From positions 47,145 to 111,144 of the forward strand of contig JADZEX010000028.1 of assembly GCA_020850355.1 (NCBI GenBank): a DNA stretch of 64,000 nt, in the 5' to 3' direction. A program made the translations under genes and the position numbers. Of this stretch, positions 25,594 through 35,481 are shown piece by piece. Under the pieces are notes generated by a model. It had not been told where the DNA came from. It searched no databases and was given only the letters and a program-made list of their open reading frames with translations. Positions within the stretch are counted from its first letter, which is position 1. Every line of letters starts with the position of its first letter. This DNA comes from Fimbriimonadaceae bacterium (GTDB lineage: Bacteria > Armatimonadota > UBA10988).

Positions 25594-28500
25594 ATGCGAC
25601 TGCGGTGCGGCTGCTGGTTCGTCTGGTTGGCCCTGTGCCTCGCCGGATCGGTCGCCGCCGCCGACCCGGCGCGGCCCGCGCAGCCGAATCTGGCCCGCGG
25701 GGCGCTGGTGCGGTTCGACACGCCGCCGAACTATCCTGCCACCAACGACGCCGCCGACCCGCAGCAACTGGTCGACGGGCAGCTCTCCAGCGGCCAGCCG
25801 ATCTGGTACGACCGCAGCATTGTCGGCTGGGTCTTCTGTGATCCCACGGTGTTCACCATCGACCTCGGCCGCGACCAGGCGCTCTGCGGGGTGGGCGTCC
25901 ACCTGGCCGCCGGGCAGGCCGGGGTCGAATGGCCGCAGAGCGTCGAGGTCTACCTCAGCACCGACGGCCAGCGTTGGGCGCACCGTGGCAACCTGGCGGC
26001 CGCCGCCCTGGTGCCGCCGCCGGCTGCCGGCTACGCCGCGCACTGGCTGGCGACCGATCGCTGGCGGACCCACGCCCGCTACGTCCGGCTGGTGCTGGCG
26101 CCGGTCAACCGCGGCAACGGCGCCTACCTGATGCTCGACGAGGTCGAGGTCTACCAGGGCGAGGCGGCCTGGCTCGGCCAGCCTTTGGCGCTGCCACCGC
26201 CCTTGACCGACTGGTCAGCCGCCTGGACGACGCTCACCTGGCAGGCCCAACCCGACCTGGTGCCCGCCGCCGAGCGGCCGCGGGCGCTGGTCTGGCTGGA
26301 TCCCGACCCGCGGCCCGCGCCGCCGCCGGCCGCGGTGGACAGCACCGCTGAGGGCCGCGGGTTCACGCTGCGCGGCGAGCCGGGCGAGGTCCGCAGCCTG
26401 GTCTGGACGGCCCGCCTGGCGACGCCCGTCGCGCTCGACGAGTGCCGCCACGCCGTGCTGACCTTCCGCGCCAGCGGATTGCGGCGGCGGCCGGGGAGTC
26501 ACGCGCTGCTGACCCTGCGCGGCGTCAACAACCGTGGCCCGCAGCACCAGATCGCCCTGCTGGACGGCAACGCCGCGCCCAGCGACGGACGGTGGCACAC
26601 GCTCTACCAGCCGCTGCCGGCGGGCTTCAACCTGCAGTCGCTGGAGGTCGGCCTGACGACTTGGAGCAGCACCGCGCGGCTGGACATCGCGCGACTCCGC
26701 CTGAGCGCGACCCCACCCACCGACCTGCTGCTCGCGGCCGGGCCGGCCCGACCGCGGCCCGGCTGGCTGCCGGTCGAGCTGGGGCCGGCCCTGAACAGCA
26801 ACCTGACCGCCTGGAGTCAGCGCTGTCTGGGCCAGCAAGGCGCGCTGCTGGACGGCGTGCTGGAGCTGGCACCCGGCGCGCTGACCGTCTGTGAGGTGCC
26901 GTTCCGGGTGGCCGCCGGCGACGCCAACCTGGCCGTGCTGCCCGAGACTCCCGAACCCAGCGCGCCAGTCACCTTTCTGGGCCAGACCGTGCAGAGCCGC
27001 GACCTCGGTCCGCAATCGCGCGATGACTCCCTCAGCGTGCCGCTCGACGCGGTCGCCCGCGAGGCCGTGCTGCTGTTGGCAGTGGCTGCGCCGTTGACGC
27101 AGGTCCGCGGCGGTCTGCCGCCGACCGCCTTGCGCTTGGACGACCCGGAGTGCCTGCGCGTCGAGCTGGCCTACGACCGCGGGCCCGCCGACGTGGCCTT
27201 CCCGTACTCCCTGGCCGACGCCGCCACCGTCGTCCCGGCGCGCGGGCTCGGCGCCTACGCCGTGGCGGTCGACCCGACCCGGCGCTTGCGGCGGCTGACC
27301 CTGCGCAGTCAGCAGTACCGTCTCAACTTCGCCCTGGCCGCGCTCACGCTCAACACGACCGACCGGCCGCTCGTCCCGGAGCTGCTCCCGCCGGCCCCGG
27401 CGCCGCTCGCCGTGCGGCCAGTGCCGCCCGCTCAGGCGCCCCAGGTCAGCGCCACGACCGACCGCCTGACGCTCCGCAACCGCTGGTACGGGCTGGACTT
27501 CGGCCTGGCCGCTGGGTTCGGCCTGGACCGCCTGGTCCACCGCGGCAACCCGGCCGCAGCGGTCCGCGTCGCTCCCGGCAGCGGGCTGCTGGTGCGGCTG
27601 GGCGACCGCCTGTACACGGGCCGCTGCTTCACCGCCCGGGTGCTCACTCGCGCGGGAGCCACCGTCACGGTCGAGCTGACCAGCCGCCGCCCCGAGCTGC
27701 CGCTGCGGCTGACGCTCAAGCTGACCGTGCTCGACTCGCCGGAGCTGCGTTGCGAGGTGACTGCGACCAACCTGGGGCCCACCCCGCTGGCCCCGTCGAT
27801 CGCCCCGTTGGCACTCCACCGTCTGCAGCTCGGCCCCAGTGCGGATACGCGGCTGTTCTTTCCGCAGTACCGCAACGTCGACACCGCGGACCAGGTCGCG
27901 CTGCGGGCGCCCTACGGCCCGGAGTTCGCCGGGCAGTTCATGGACGTCTACCAGCCGGCGGCGGGGATCGGCTTGATGTGGCGGACGGCCAACGCCGCGC
28001 AGGAGATGGCCGACTTCACGCTCCGCAAGGACACCGCGGTCGACGGCGCGGTCTGGTTCCCGCAGGAGATCCGTCCCCTGCTGCCTGGTCAGCCGCGGGC
28101 CTTGCCGGCGGTCTCGCTGCTGGCGCACCCAGGCGACTGGCACACCGCGCTGGCGCTCTACCGCGACTGGCTGCGACACTGGTACCAGTCGCAGCAGGCG
28201 CAGGACAAGCCCTGGTTCGTGGGCGCCTGGGAGATGCAGGTCTACCGCCCCAGTGAAAAGGTCAGCCAGCGCGAGACCCGCGTGCCGGGGTTCTGCGCGC
28301 CGGACAAGCAGCGCTGCTTCATCGCCGAGACCTTCGAGTTCGAACAGCGCCGGCTGGGGCACGTCCCGGACCTGATCCACTTCTTCAACTGGACCTACGA
28401 CGACCAGCACGACCGCGACACCTACGGCGTCCACGGCACGGCGTTGGCCTACCAGCAGGTCGGCGGCTTGGAGCGTTGGCGGCAGGCGATTGCCACGATT

Positions 28501-29499
28501 CAGCAGCAGTACGGGCGGCCGGTCTCGCTCTACACCCTCCCCGACCGCTTCCGCGCGTCGGCGCTGCCGAGCGTCGAGCTGGCACGCGAGCTGACCGCCG
28601 GCATCACCACCAAGGCGCTCGACAACGACCCTTCCGAGGCCCTCCGCGCCGCGGGTGTGCGGGAGGGCATCTACTACCCCGGCCTGGGCCATCGCCGCTG
28701 GGCCGAGTTCTTCGTCGACGACATCGCCCGGATGCAGCGCGAGACCGGCTGCCAAATGGTCTACCTCGATGTCTTCCCCCGCTTCAGCCAGCTCCGCGGC
28801 GCCCCCGGCGTCAGCCCGCGCGACGACGACCTGGACCTGCTCCGCCGCGTCCGCGCCGCCCTGCCGGCCAGCGTCGCGGTGTGGACCGAGTACCCCTTCA
28901 CCGACGTCGCCACGCAAGCGGCCGATGGCTGTGTGCAGTACTACTTCCAGGACCTCCACGAGGCCTTCGCCCGGCGCTACGACAGCCCCGACACGCCGCC
29001 CGGCGCACTGCTCGAGGCGCCGCTCAACGTGAGCCGTTTCGCGCTGCCGTACTACCGCACGTTCCTGCTGCCGGTCTACCTCGAAGCAAGCAACCGCCCA
29101 AGCTGCGTCGACGCGGCCCTCTTCAACGGCGAGCCGTTCCACGAAGACACCTTCCGGCTGCACCACTCGCGCCTCCGCGACCGGCTCAACCGCGCCTACC
29201 TGCTAAAGCACCGCTACGCCGACTGCTTCGGCAGCGCCGCCCCCGAACCGTGGGTCACCACCGCCGCCGCGGGGATCCTCGCCAATCGCTTCCCCGGCCG
29301 CGGACGCACCGTCTGGACCGTCTGGAACCGGCGTCCCCAGACCTACCGGGGCGTCGTCCTGCGCCTCCCACACCGCGCTGGCGCCACCTACCACGACCTT
29401 TGGCACGACCAGCCGCTGCAACCGACGATCCGCCAGGGGGTGGCCGAGCTCCGCCTCAGCCTCGACCCGCAGGAGGTCGGCGCCGTGGCGCAGCAGTAA
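25594..29499 (+). CDS. large secreted protein with discoidin-like N-terminus and DUF6259-like TIM-barrel
   Basis: 1301 residues with a good signal peptide (CWFVWLALCLAGSVAAA) and a GGAGCTGACCG site before the ATG. Residues about 30-190 look like an F5/8 type C (discoidin) domain: FTIDLGRDQALCGVGVHL, VEVYLSTDGQRWAH, ARYVRLVL. A long beta-sandwich region follows, with RNRWYGLDFGLAAGFGLDRL opening a galactose-mutarotase-like part near 630. The C-terminal ~450 residues look like a glycoside-hydrolase barrel (FNWTYDDQHDRDTYG, CQMVYLDVFPRFSQ, VWTEYPFTD) of the DUF6259 / endo-alpha-N-acetylgalactosaminidase type. Catalytic residues cannot be fixed by eye; Asp in YLDVFP is a candidate. Confidence 0.7.
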   Translation: MRLRCGCWFVWLALCLAGSVAAADPARPAQPNLARGALVRFDTPPNYPATNDAADPQQLVDGQLSSGQPIWYDRSIVGWVFCDPTVFTIDLGRDQALCGVGVHLAAGQAGVEWPQSVEVYLSTDGQRWAHRGNLAAAALVPPPAAGYAAHWLATDRWRTHARYVRLVLAPVNRGNGAYLMLDEVEVYQGEAAWLGQPLALPPPLTDWSAAWTTLTWQAQPDLVPAAERPRALVWLDPDPRPAPPPAAVDSTAEGRGFTLRGEPGEVRSLVWTARLATPVALDECRHAVLTFRASGLRRRPGSHALLTLRGVNNRGPQHQIALLDGNAAPSDGRWHTLYQPLPAGFNLQSLEVGLTTWSSTARLDIARLRLSATPPTDLLLAAGPARPRPGWLPVELGPALNSNLTAWSQRCLGQQGALLDGVLELAPGALTVCEVPFRVAAGDANLAVLPETPEPSAPVTFLGQTVQSRDLGPQSRDDSLSVPLDAVAREAVLLLAVAAPLTQVRGGLPPTALRLDDPECLRVELAYDRGPADVAFPYSLADAATVVPARGLGAYAVAVDPTRRLRRLTLRSQQYRLNFALAALTLNTTDRPLVPELLPPAPAPLAVRPVPPAQAPQVSATTDRLTLRNRWYGLDFGLAAGFGLDRLVHRGNPAAAVRVAPGSGLLVRLGDRLYTGRCFTARVLTRAGATVTVELTSRRPELPLRLTLKLTVLDSPELRCEVTATNLGPTPLAPSIAPLALHRLQLGPSADTRLFFPQYRNVDTADQVALRAPYGPEFAGQFMDVYQPAAGIGLMWRTANAAQEMADFTLRKDTAVDGAVWFPQEIRPLLPGQPRALPAVSLLAHPGDWHTALALYRDWLRHWYQSQQAQDKPWFVGAWEMQVYRPSEKVSQRETRVPGFCAPDKQRCFIAETFEFEQRRLGHVPDLIHFFNWTYDDQHDRDTYGVHGTALAYQQVGGLERWRQAIATIQQQYGRPVSLYTLPDRFRASALPSVELARELTAGITTKALDNDPSEALRAAGVREGIYYPGLGHRRWAEFFVDDIARMQRETGCQMVYLDVFPRFSQLRGAPGVSPRDDDLDLLRRVRAALPASVAVWTEYPFTDVATQAADGCVQYYFQDLHEAFARRYDSPDTPPGALLEAPLNVSRFALPYYRTFLLPVYLEASNRPSCVDAALFNGEPFHEDTFRLHHSRLRDRLNRAYLLKHRYADCFGSAAPEPWVTTAAAGILANRFPGRGRTVWTVWNRRPQTYRGVVLRLPHRAGATYHDLWHDQPLQPTIRQGVAELRLSLDPQEVGAVAQQ

Positions 29500-29512
29500 G
29501 CAGCCGACTACC

Positions 29513-29542
29513 TTGACGCCACTCCGTGGCGGGGCGTACAGT
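29513..29542 (+). promoter_or_regulatory. sigma-70-type promoter of the restriction-modification gene
   Basis: -35 TTGACG (29513-29518), 18-base spacer, -10 TACAGT (29537-29542). The 16 bases from CCTTGACGCCACTCCG recur exactly in the promoter at 32771-32786, so the two promoters look related by descent. The R-M start codon is about 90 bases downstream. Confidence 0.65.
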
Positions 29543-29638
29543 GCCGACGGACGCTCCTAGCGGCGGGCGGTCAGCCCTCCAGCGCACAGTTTGTGACAGC
29601 CGCCCGACCTGCTTCTGCGGCGGCGGGGAGAGAGGCGG

Positions 29639-32600
29639 ATGGACCAGGACGACCAGCTCGTGCTTGGCGGCATGGGGACACCGCATCAGGGGCTGTTCGA
29701 CCCCAAACTGCTGGCCAACTACCTGACCAACGAGAGCGCCCGACGATGGACCGACGACGCGCCGGGTCTGCTGGCCTGCCGGCGGTGGGCGGCGGATCTC
29801 GAGGCGGCGGGCTCGGCCGAAGCCAGTCTGGAGCACGGTTTCCTGTCGGCAATCTGGCAGTCGGCTCTCGGCTACCTCAGCCACCCCGCCAACGCGGCAA
29901 CGCTCTACCCGAAGCCGCCGTCAAGCCTGACCGGGGCCAAGGGCACGCCCGACGCCGTGTTGGGGGACTTCAGCCAGTCCAGCCCAGCGATCTGGGCGGT
30001 GCTGGAGCTGAAGTCGCCGGGCACCGACCTGGACAAGGCGCAGGCCTCGTACCCGGAAGGTCGCACGCCAGTCGAACAGGCTCACCACTATGCCCGCCAG
30101 ATCATCGGCTCACGCTGGGTGGTCGTTTCCGACATGGTCCGCCTGCGGCTGTATGCCGCGGGCAACGACACCGCCTACGAGGAGGTCAGGCTACTGGCTG
30201 GCTTGGATGCCCGGTCGTATGGCAGGTTGTGGCAGTTGTTCTCGGCCGAGAAGCTGATCCGCGGCGGCCAGGACTCCGCAATTGCGCGGCTGTTTGCCAA
30301 GGCGGCAGAAGCACGCCTCGAGATCCGCGACGGCTTCTACGCCACCTACCGTAACATTCGAGCCGTGCTCTACGACCACCTTGCCCAGGCCGCCCGGCGG
30401 GCCGACCTGCAGGCCGACCGCAGGGAGCTGCAGGAGGCCACGCAGCGACTGCTGGATCGACTGCTCTTCCTGTACTACTGCGAGGACCATCCGGATCAGT
30501 TGATCCCGCCGGACACCGTGCAGCGCATCGTCTCGGCCGCCCGAGCCCTTCCGAGTCGTCGCGATGGGCGGGTCTACGAGGCCCTCAAGGAACTCTTCGT
30601 CGACGCTGACCAGGGCAGTGTCCACGGCTCGGAGATTCCGATCCCGGCCTACAACGGCGAGCTCTTCAAGCATCACCGGATCCTCGACCGGGTTGACCTG
30701 CCGAATGCCCTGCACGACCGGGTCTTCGCGGTGCCGGGCAAAGGTCAGCCGCGCAGCATCCAGGGCGTCTGGGGGCTGCATGTCTACGACTTCTGGCGGG
30801 ATCTTGACGAGCACATGCTCGGCCAGGTGTTCGAGGAGTCGCTGGCCGAACTAGACGACCTCGGCTCTGCGGTGTCCCGCGACGCGCCCGAGCGGCTGCA
30901 GCGCCGGCGGCAACACGGGGTCTACTACACCACCAGCCTGCTTACAGAGTTCGTGGTTGATCAGGTTCTCGACAGCCACCTGGCCGAGTATGCCCCGCTG
31001 ACGGCGATCGGGCCCGCCGACCTCGCCAATCAGTTGTCGGCTCGCGAAGCGCAGCTCCGCAACATCACGGTGGTGGACCCGGCCTGCGGCTCCGGGGCGT
31101 TCCTGACGACGGTCTACGGCAGCCTGCTACGGCAGTTGCGGAGCGCCGCCCGGCGCCGCGCCCAACTCTGCGGAACCGAAGAGCCGCTTGGCAACGAGGC
31201 ATCCAGTCGCCTGCTCCGTAGCTGTGTCTACGGCGCCGACCTGCTGCCACAGGCAGTCGAGATTGCCAAGCTCGCGCTTTGGCTACGGTCGGCCGAGAAG
31301 GGCGAGCGGGTGGCCTCGCTCGACACGCACCTGCAAGCGGCGGACAGCTTAAGGGCCCAGTCGGCGGCGGCCTGGCTGCACACCCCGGGCCAGTTCGATC
31401 TGGTGGTCGGCAATCCGCCCTGGGGCGGCGCTGTGGACGACGCCGCGGAGGTGGCCGAGGCGCTGCAGTTGCCGCCCCGAAAGTGGGACTCCTGGGAGCT
31501 CTTCGTGGCCCTTGCCATCCGGCTGCTGCGGCCGGGCGGTCGCCTGGCGTTGGTGCTGCCGGACAGCCTGTTGTATGAGGAGAAGGCACCCCTCCGTGCG
31601 TTCCTGGCCGAGCACACCGCGGTGGAGTACGTGCACCGGGTCGGCCCGGACTGGTTTGGCAAGCAGGTCCGAATGGATGCGCTGTTGCTGCAGGCACGCA
31701 AGGGTCCTGCCGGCGCTGCCCCGAGCATCGGTTGCCTCAATCTGGCAGGCCCGGAACGCACTCAGGTGCAGCGGGGGCAGGTCGCCCTCAAGCAGGTGGC
31801 CGCGCAGCGCATGCGCGAGGTGGACCCGCTGCCGCTGCGCCGTCCACCGTACCCCCTCTGCTTGGTCCGGAGCCGGGCCGACGACCGGCTGATCGCCGCG
31901 ATTCGGTCGCGCAGCCGGCCCCTCTCAGCGCTCTGCGAGTGGCACCGCGGTGAGGAGATCAACAAGGCCGGCAGGCTCTGGTGCTGCCCCAGTTGCGACC
32001 ACCCGACCACGCCCGGACGCAAGATCAAGGGCGGGTACGCCCCGAAGCCCTGCCCGATTTGTGGTCTCATATTGCTGGCCGGCCAGGTCTCTGAAGTCCG
32101 CCTTGTCGAACATGGCGACACGCCGCCGGCGGGCGCCGTGCCCTTTGTCGATGGCGACGACATCACCTCGCGGTATGCCCGGCCAGGCACCGCGAAGTGG
32201 TTGCGTGCGGTCGCCGCGGGCCCGGCCGCGAAGTCCGCCGCGATCTACCGCTCGCCGAAGATCCTGGTTCGGCAGGCCGGCGTGGGGCTCGCGGCGATGC
32301 TCGACTTGACTGACGCGCGCTGTCCGCAGTCGATCTATGTCTACCGGCCGACCACCGCGGCAGAGGCCGCCGGCTTCGACGCCGCGGCGCTGCTGGGTGT
32401 GCTGTTGTCCCGAACGATGTTCTATTTCGTGGTCAAGTCTTTCGGCGAGGTCGACCCGGCCAAGGCTTTCGCGAAGCTCACCCACGCGCGACTGCACCAG
32501 CTTCCGGTGCCCTCGGTGGCCGACCAGCAACAACGGAGCTCGCTGGCGACGATCGCCGCGGCCGCCACCGCCCTCACGACGGGCGAGGCGGCGTTGGGTG

Positions 32601-32776
32601 GCCCGGAGGATCTACGAATCGAACAGGAAGTGCGGAGCCTCTGGGGGATCACCCCGGACGACGGCGCCTACATCAACGCCGAGCTGCGCCAGCTTCCGGC
32701 CAGTCAGGCCCTGCGCGCGCTGTTTCCTGACCCATCGGCCGCGCCACCGCGCCGCTCGTTGGATCCCGATCCTTGA
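29639..32776 (+). CDS. single-chain type IIG-like restriction enzyme / adenine-specific methyltransferase with zinc ribbon
   Basis: 1045 residues. The N-terminal part carries a PD-(D/E)xK-like nuclease: GTPDAVLGDF then AVLELKSPG near residue 122. The methyltransferase has motif I VVDPACGSGAFL (about 480), YGADLLPQAVEIAKLALWL, and motif IV VVGNPPWGG (about 591), the NPPW form of gamma-class N6-adenine enzymes. The C-terminal target-recognition part contains a four-cysteine zinc ribbon (CPSC near 783 and CPIC near 805). One chain with nuclease, methylase and recognition parts fits type IIG/IIL. No separate S or R subunit is near. A PglX-like phage-defence methylase is the main alternative, but the ELK nuclease speaks against it. 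Confidence 0.8.
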   Translation: MDQDDQLVLGGMGTPHQGLFDPKLLANYLTNESARRWTDDAPGLLACRRWAADLEAAGSAEASLEHGFLSAIWQSALGYLSHPANAATLYPKPPSSLTGAKGTPDAVLGDFSQSSPAIWAVLELKSPGTDLDKAQASYPEGRTPVEQAHHYARQIIGSRWVVVSDMVRLRLYAAGNDTAYEEVRLLAGLDARSYGRLWQLFSAEKLIRGGQDSAIARLFAKAAEARLEIRDGFYATYRNIRAVLYDHLAQAARRADLQADRRELQEATQRLLDRLLFLYYCEDHPDQLIPPDTVQRIVSAARALPSRRDGRVYEALKELFVDADQGSVHGSEIPIPAYNGELFKHHRILDRVDLPNALHDRVFAVPGKGQPRSIQGVWGLHVYDFWRDLDEHMLGQVFEESLAELDDLGSAVSRDAPERLQRRRQHGVYYTTSLLTEFVVDQVLDSHLAEYAPLTAIGPADLANQLSAREAQLRNITVVDPACGSGAFLTTVYGSLLRQLRSAARRRAQLCGTEEPLGNEASSRLLRSCVYGADLLPQAVEIAKLALWLRSAEKGERVASLDTHLQAADSLRAQSAAAWLHTPGQFDLVVGNPPWGGAVDDAAEVAEALQLPPRKWDSWELFVALAIRLLRPGGRLALVLPDSLLYEEKAPLRAFLAEHTAVEYVHRVGPDWFGKQVRMDALLLQARKGPAGAAPSIGCLNLAGPERTQVQRGQVALKQVAAQRMREVDPLPLRRPPYPLCLVRSRADDRLIAAIRSRSRPLSALCEWHRGEEINKAGRLWCCPSCDHPTTPGRKIKGGYAPKPCPICGLILLAGQVSEVRLVEHGDTPPAGAVPFVDGDDITSRYARPGTAKWLRAVAAGPAAKSAAIYRSPKILVRQAGVGLAAMLDLTDARCPQSIYVYRPTTAAEAAGFDAAALLGVLLSRTMFYFVVKSFGEVDPAKAFAKLTHARLHQLPVPSVADQQQRSSLATIAAAATALTTGEAALGGPEDLRIEQEVRSLWGITPDDGAYINAELRQLPASQALRALFPDPSAAPPRRSLDPDP

Positions 32777-32802
32777 CGCCACTCCGCAGCCCGGCGTACA
32801 AC
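32773..32802 (+). promoter_or_regulatory. sigma-70-type promoter of the hexosaminidase gene
   Basis: -35 TTGACG (32773-32778), 18-base spacer, -10 TACAAC (32797-32802). The -35 box contains the TGA stop of the R-M gene. The GTG start at 32823 is only about 14 bases after the expected transcription start, so the leader is very short. It shares 16 exact bases with the promoter at 29511-29526. Confidence 0.65.
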
Positions 32803-32822
32803 ACCGGGACCGGAGATTGCTC

Positions 32823-35429
32823 GTGCCGCTCGCGCTGTGGCTGCTGCCTGTACTGGCGGCCGATCTGCCTGTGCTCGACACCGACTTCAAGATGGCCTTG
32901 CCGCCGCTGTTGCAGGTGCAGCCACCCGCGGCGGTGGTCGATGGGGTGTTGCGGACCGCCACGCAGGAGGGCTGGCGCCGCTGCGGGCTGCTGGCGGGGC
33001 CGTTGCCGCTGCCGTCGCCGCCGGGCCGCCTGGTGGTGCGGTACACCTTCCGCCCGTTGGCGCTCGGGCCGCAGTCGCAGGAGTTCACCAGCGAGACGCC
33101 CAGCACGCACTGGTACATGCTCTACGCCGACGCCACCGGGCGGTTTCATCTGCATACCCGCGCCGCCGGGCAGTGGCAGCAGCGGCAGACCGGCAGCGGT
33201 GCGGTGCAGGTCGGGCAGCGCTACGAGGCGACCGTGACGTTGACCCGCAGCAGCTTCGCGGCGCGGATCGTGGCGGCGGCCGATGGTGCGCTGGTGGCCG
33301 ACTTCGCGGCGACGCCGGTCGATGACCTGGGCGACGAGACCGCGTTCTACCTCTGCGACGAGGGCGTCGCCGCCGACAGTGGACAGACCGTCTGGGAGCG
33401 GCTGACCCTCACCACCGACGATCCGCGGCTGGCGGCGGCGATGGCCGACCGCGCCGCGGCGCTGGCGGCCGAACAACGCGACCGCGCCGCGCTGGCGAAG
33501 GCGATGCGGCAACTGCGTCAGCGGGGGGTGGCGCTGCTACCGTTCCCACGGCAGGTCGCCGTCGGTGAAGGCCAGTTTCGGTTGCGCGGCGCACGGCTCA
33601 GTGCCCCGGCAACCCTGACCGCCGCCGCCGCCGAGGTGGCCGGCGTGCTGCAGGAGCGCGCCAACCTGACCATGAGCCGCGGGAGCGCTGGCAACGTCAC
33701 GTTGGCGGCCCTGCCGCGGGCCGAGGCCGATCCGACCGGGCAGGGCTACCGACTGACGGTCACAGCGCGGGGTGTGAGCCTGGCCGCCGCCGCGGCCGAC
33801 GGGTTCTACTACGGCGCGCAGACCTTGGCTCAGCTCGTGCGCGCCGACGGCACGGTGCCGGCGGTGACGATCCACGACCGGCCGGCGATCCCGGAGCGAC
33901 TGGTGATGGTCGCCATCGACCAGGGCGGCTTCTACGAAGTCAACCTGGACTACTGGCAGCGCCTGATTCGCGAGCTGGCCGCGGTCAAGATCAACCGGCT
34001 GATGCCCTACTTCGAAGGCGCCGGGTTCGCCTTCAAGAAGTACCCCTTCCTGGCGCTGCGCGGTGAGCGCGGCTTCACTCCGGCCAAGGCCCGCGCGCTG
34101 AGCGCCTACGCCCGCGCGCACCATGTCAAGCTGCTGCCGCAACAGCAGTCGTTGGGCCACTCGGCGGTCTACTTCGAGCACCCCGAGCTGCGCCACCTGC
34201 GCGAAGAAGGCGGCACGTTCTGCTCCAGCAAACCCGAGACCTTCGCCTTCCTGGGCGACCTCTACGACGAACTGCTGGCCGCCTTCCCCGACGCGCCGGC
34301 GATTCATGTCGGCGGCGACGAGTTTGGGCACAACTTCGCGAAGTGCCCGCAGTGCTCCGCGCGGGCCGCCGCGATCGGCCAGCCGGGCCTCTATGCCGAG
34401 CACCTCAACAAGCTCCACGCGATGCTCCGCGCGCGGGGCCGCAAGATGATGATCTGGTGGCACGAAGAGGGCTTCACCGACGCCGCGGCAGCGGCTCTGC
34501 CGAAGGACATCGCCGTCTACGACTGGCACTACGGCAACCAGCCGAGCTACCCGACGTTGACCAAACTGCAGCAGGAGGGCTTCGGCAGCGCCTGGGCGAC
34601 GCCGGCCGTGACGCGTTACTACGACCCGGGCAACGACTTCGAGAAGACCTTCGGCAACATCGGCGGCTTTCTGCGCGCGGGCGCCGCGGCGAAGGTGCCC
34701 GGCGAGTGTACCTGCACCTGGGTCCACGGCATCTGGGGCGGGCGCAACCTCTTCGAGCTGAACCTCTACGCGCTGCTCTACAGCGGCCAGTGCGCCTGGA
34801 ACCCGGCCGGGGACGACGTCGCCGAGTACCAGCAGCGCTGGGCGCAGCACTGGCTCGGGCTGCGCGACGGCGAGCTGGCGCAGCAGGTCCAGACGGCAGT
34901 CCACAGACCCTACGGGGCGCCAGCCGAGCAGGGCTTCTGGCGCGACAACCGCGCCCTGGAACCGCTGATCGCCGCGCCGCCGGCCGAGGTCGCGAAGCAA
35001 CTGGCGGCCGACCCGAAGCTGCTCGACCAGGCCGCGGCCCTGCTGCGCCGCTGCGCCACGGCCGACGCGACGCTGGCCCAGTGGCAGGCCGCGGCGACGC
35101 GAAACCGGGTCACCGTCGAGTTCCTGCGCCACGACGTGCGGATTCATGAGACCGTCGCCCGCAAACTGCAATGGGTCGCCGCCTGGGCCGCGTTGCCGGC
35201 CGCTGGCGACGCGCGCGCCACGCAACTCGCCGCGCTGCGGACCGAGCTGACCCGGCTGCTGGGGCTCTACGACCAACTGCAGGCGCTGTTCGACCGCTCC
35301 ATCGCCGAGGCCGGCGGCGGCCCCGCCGGCTGGGGCGGCTGGTACCCGCTGGTGGCCGGCGGCGGCGTGCAGTTCCGCCTGCAGCCGGGCCGCGACGCGT
35401 TGCGGCAACTGGAAGCCGCGCTGCGCTGA
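32823..35429 (+). CDS. secreted GH20-type beta-N-acetylhexosaminidase
   Basis: 868 residues from the GTG at 32823 (GGAG site 7 bases upstream); a short signal peptide VPLALWLLPVLAADLP follows. Residues about 15-200 form a beta-sandwich, then a GH20b-like domain (FPRQVAVGEGQFRL, GFYYGAQTLAQL). The catalytic barrel has HVGGDEFGH near residue 497, the Asp-Glu pair of GH20 substrate-assisted catalysis, plus IPERLVMVAIDQGGF and FGNIGGFLRAG. It removes terminal N-acetylhexosamines from glycans. The frame is open upstream to 32337 only as a shadow of the R-M gene. It ends at a hairpin shared with the convergent permease. Confidence 0.88.
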   Translation: MPLALWLLPVLAADLPVLDTDFKMALPPLLQVQPPAAVVDGVLRTATQEGWRRCGLLAGPLPLPSPPGRLVVRYTFRPLALGPQSQEFTSETPSTHWYMLYADATGRFHLHTRAAGQWQQRQTGSGAVQVGQRYEATVTLTRSSFAARIVAAADGALVADFAATPVDDLGDETAFYLCDEGVAADSGQTVWERLTLTTDDPRLAAAMADRAAALAAEQRDRAALAKAMRQLRQRGVALLPFPRQVAVGEGQFRLRGARLSAPATLTAAAAEVAGVLQERANLTMSRGSAGNVTLAALPRAEADPTGQGYRLTVTARGVSLAAAAADGFYYGAQTLAQLVRADGTVPAVTIHDRPAIPERLVMVAIDQGGFYEVNLDYWQRLIRELAAVKINRLMPYFEGAGFAFKKYPFLALRGERGFTPAKARALSAYARAHHVKLLPQQQSLGHSAVYFEHPELRHLREEGGTFCSSKPETFAFLGDLYDELLAAFPDAPAIHVGGDEFGHNFAKCPQCSARAAAIGQPGLYAEHLNKLHAMLRARGRKMMIWWHEEGFTDAAAAALPKDIAVYDWHYGNQPSYPTLTKLQQEGFGSAWATPAVTRYYDPGNDFEKTFGNIGGFLRAGAAAKVPGECTCTWVHGIWGGRNLFELNLYALLYSGQCAWNPAGDDVAEYQQRWAQHWLGLRDGELAQQVQTAVHRPYGAPAEQGFWRDNRALEPLIAAPPAEVAKQLAADPKLLDQAAALLRRCATADATLAQWQAAATRNRVTVEFLRHDVRIHETVARKLQWVAAWAALPAAGDARATQLAALRTELTRLLGLYDQLQALFDRSIAEAGGGPAGWGGWYPLVAGGGVQFRLQPGRDALRQLEAALR

Positions 35430-35437
35430 CAACAAAG

Positions 35438-35481
35438 GGTCCTGACCCGTTTTTCCGTGGCGCTGCAAAGGGGTCAGGACC
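35438..35481. repeat. perfect inverted repeat, REP-like, possible bidirectional terminator
   Basis: Arms GGTCCTGACCC (35438-35448) and GGGTCAGGACC (35471-35481) are exact inverse complements with a 22-base loop containing a T run. It lies between convergent genes. The right arm overlaps the last codons and the stop of the permease. The same core occurs at 10146-10195. Confidence 0.65.
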
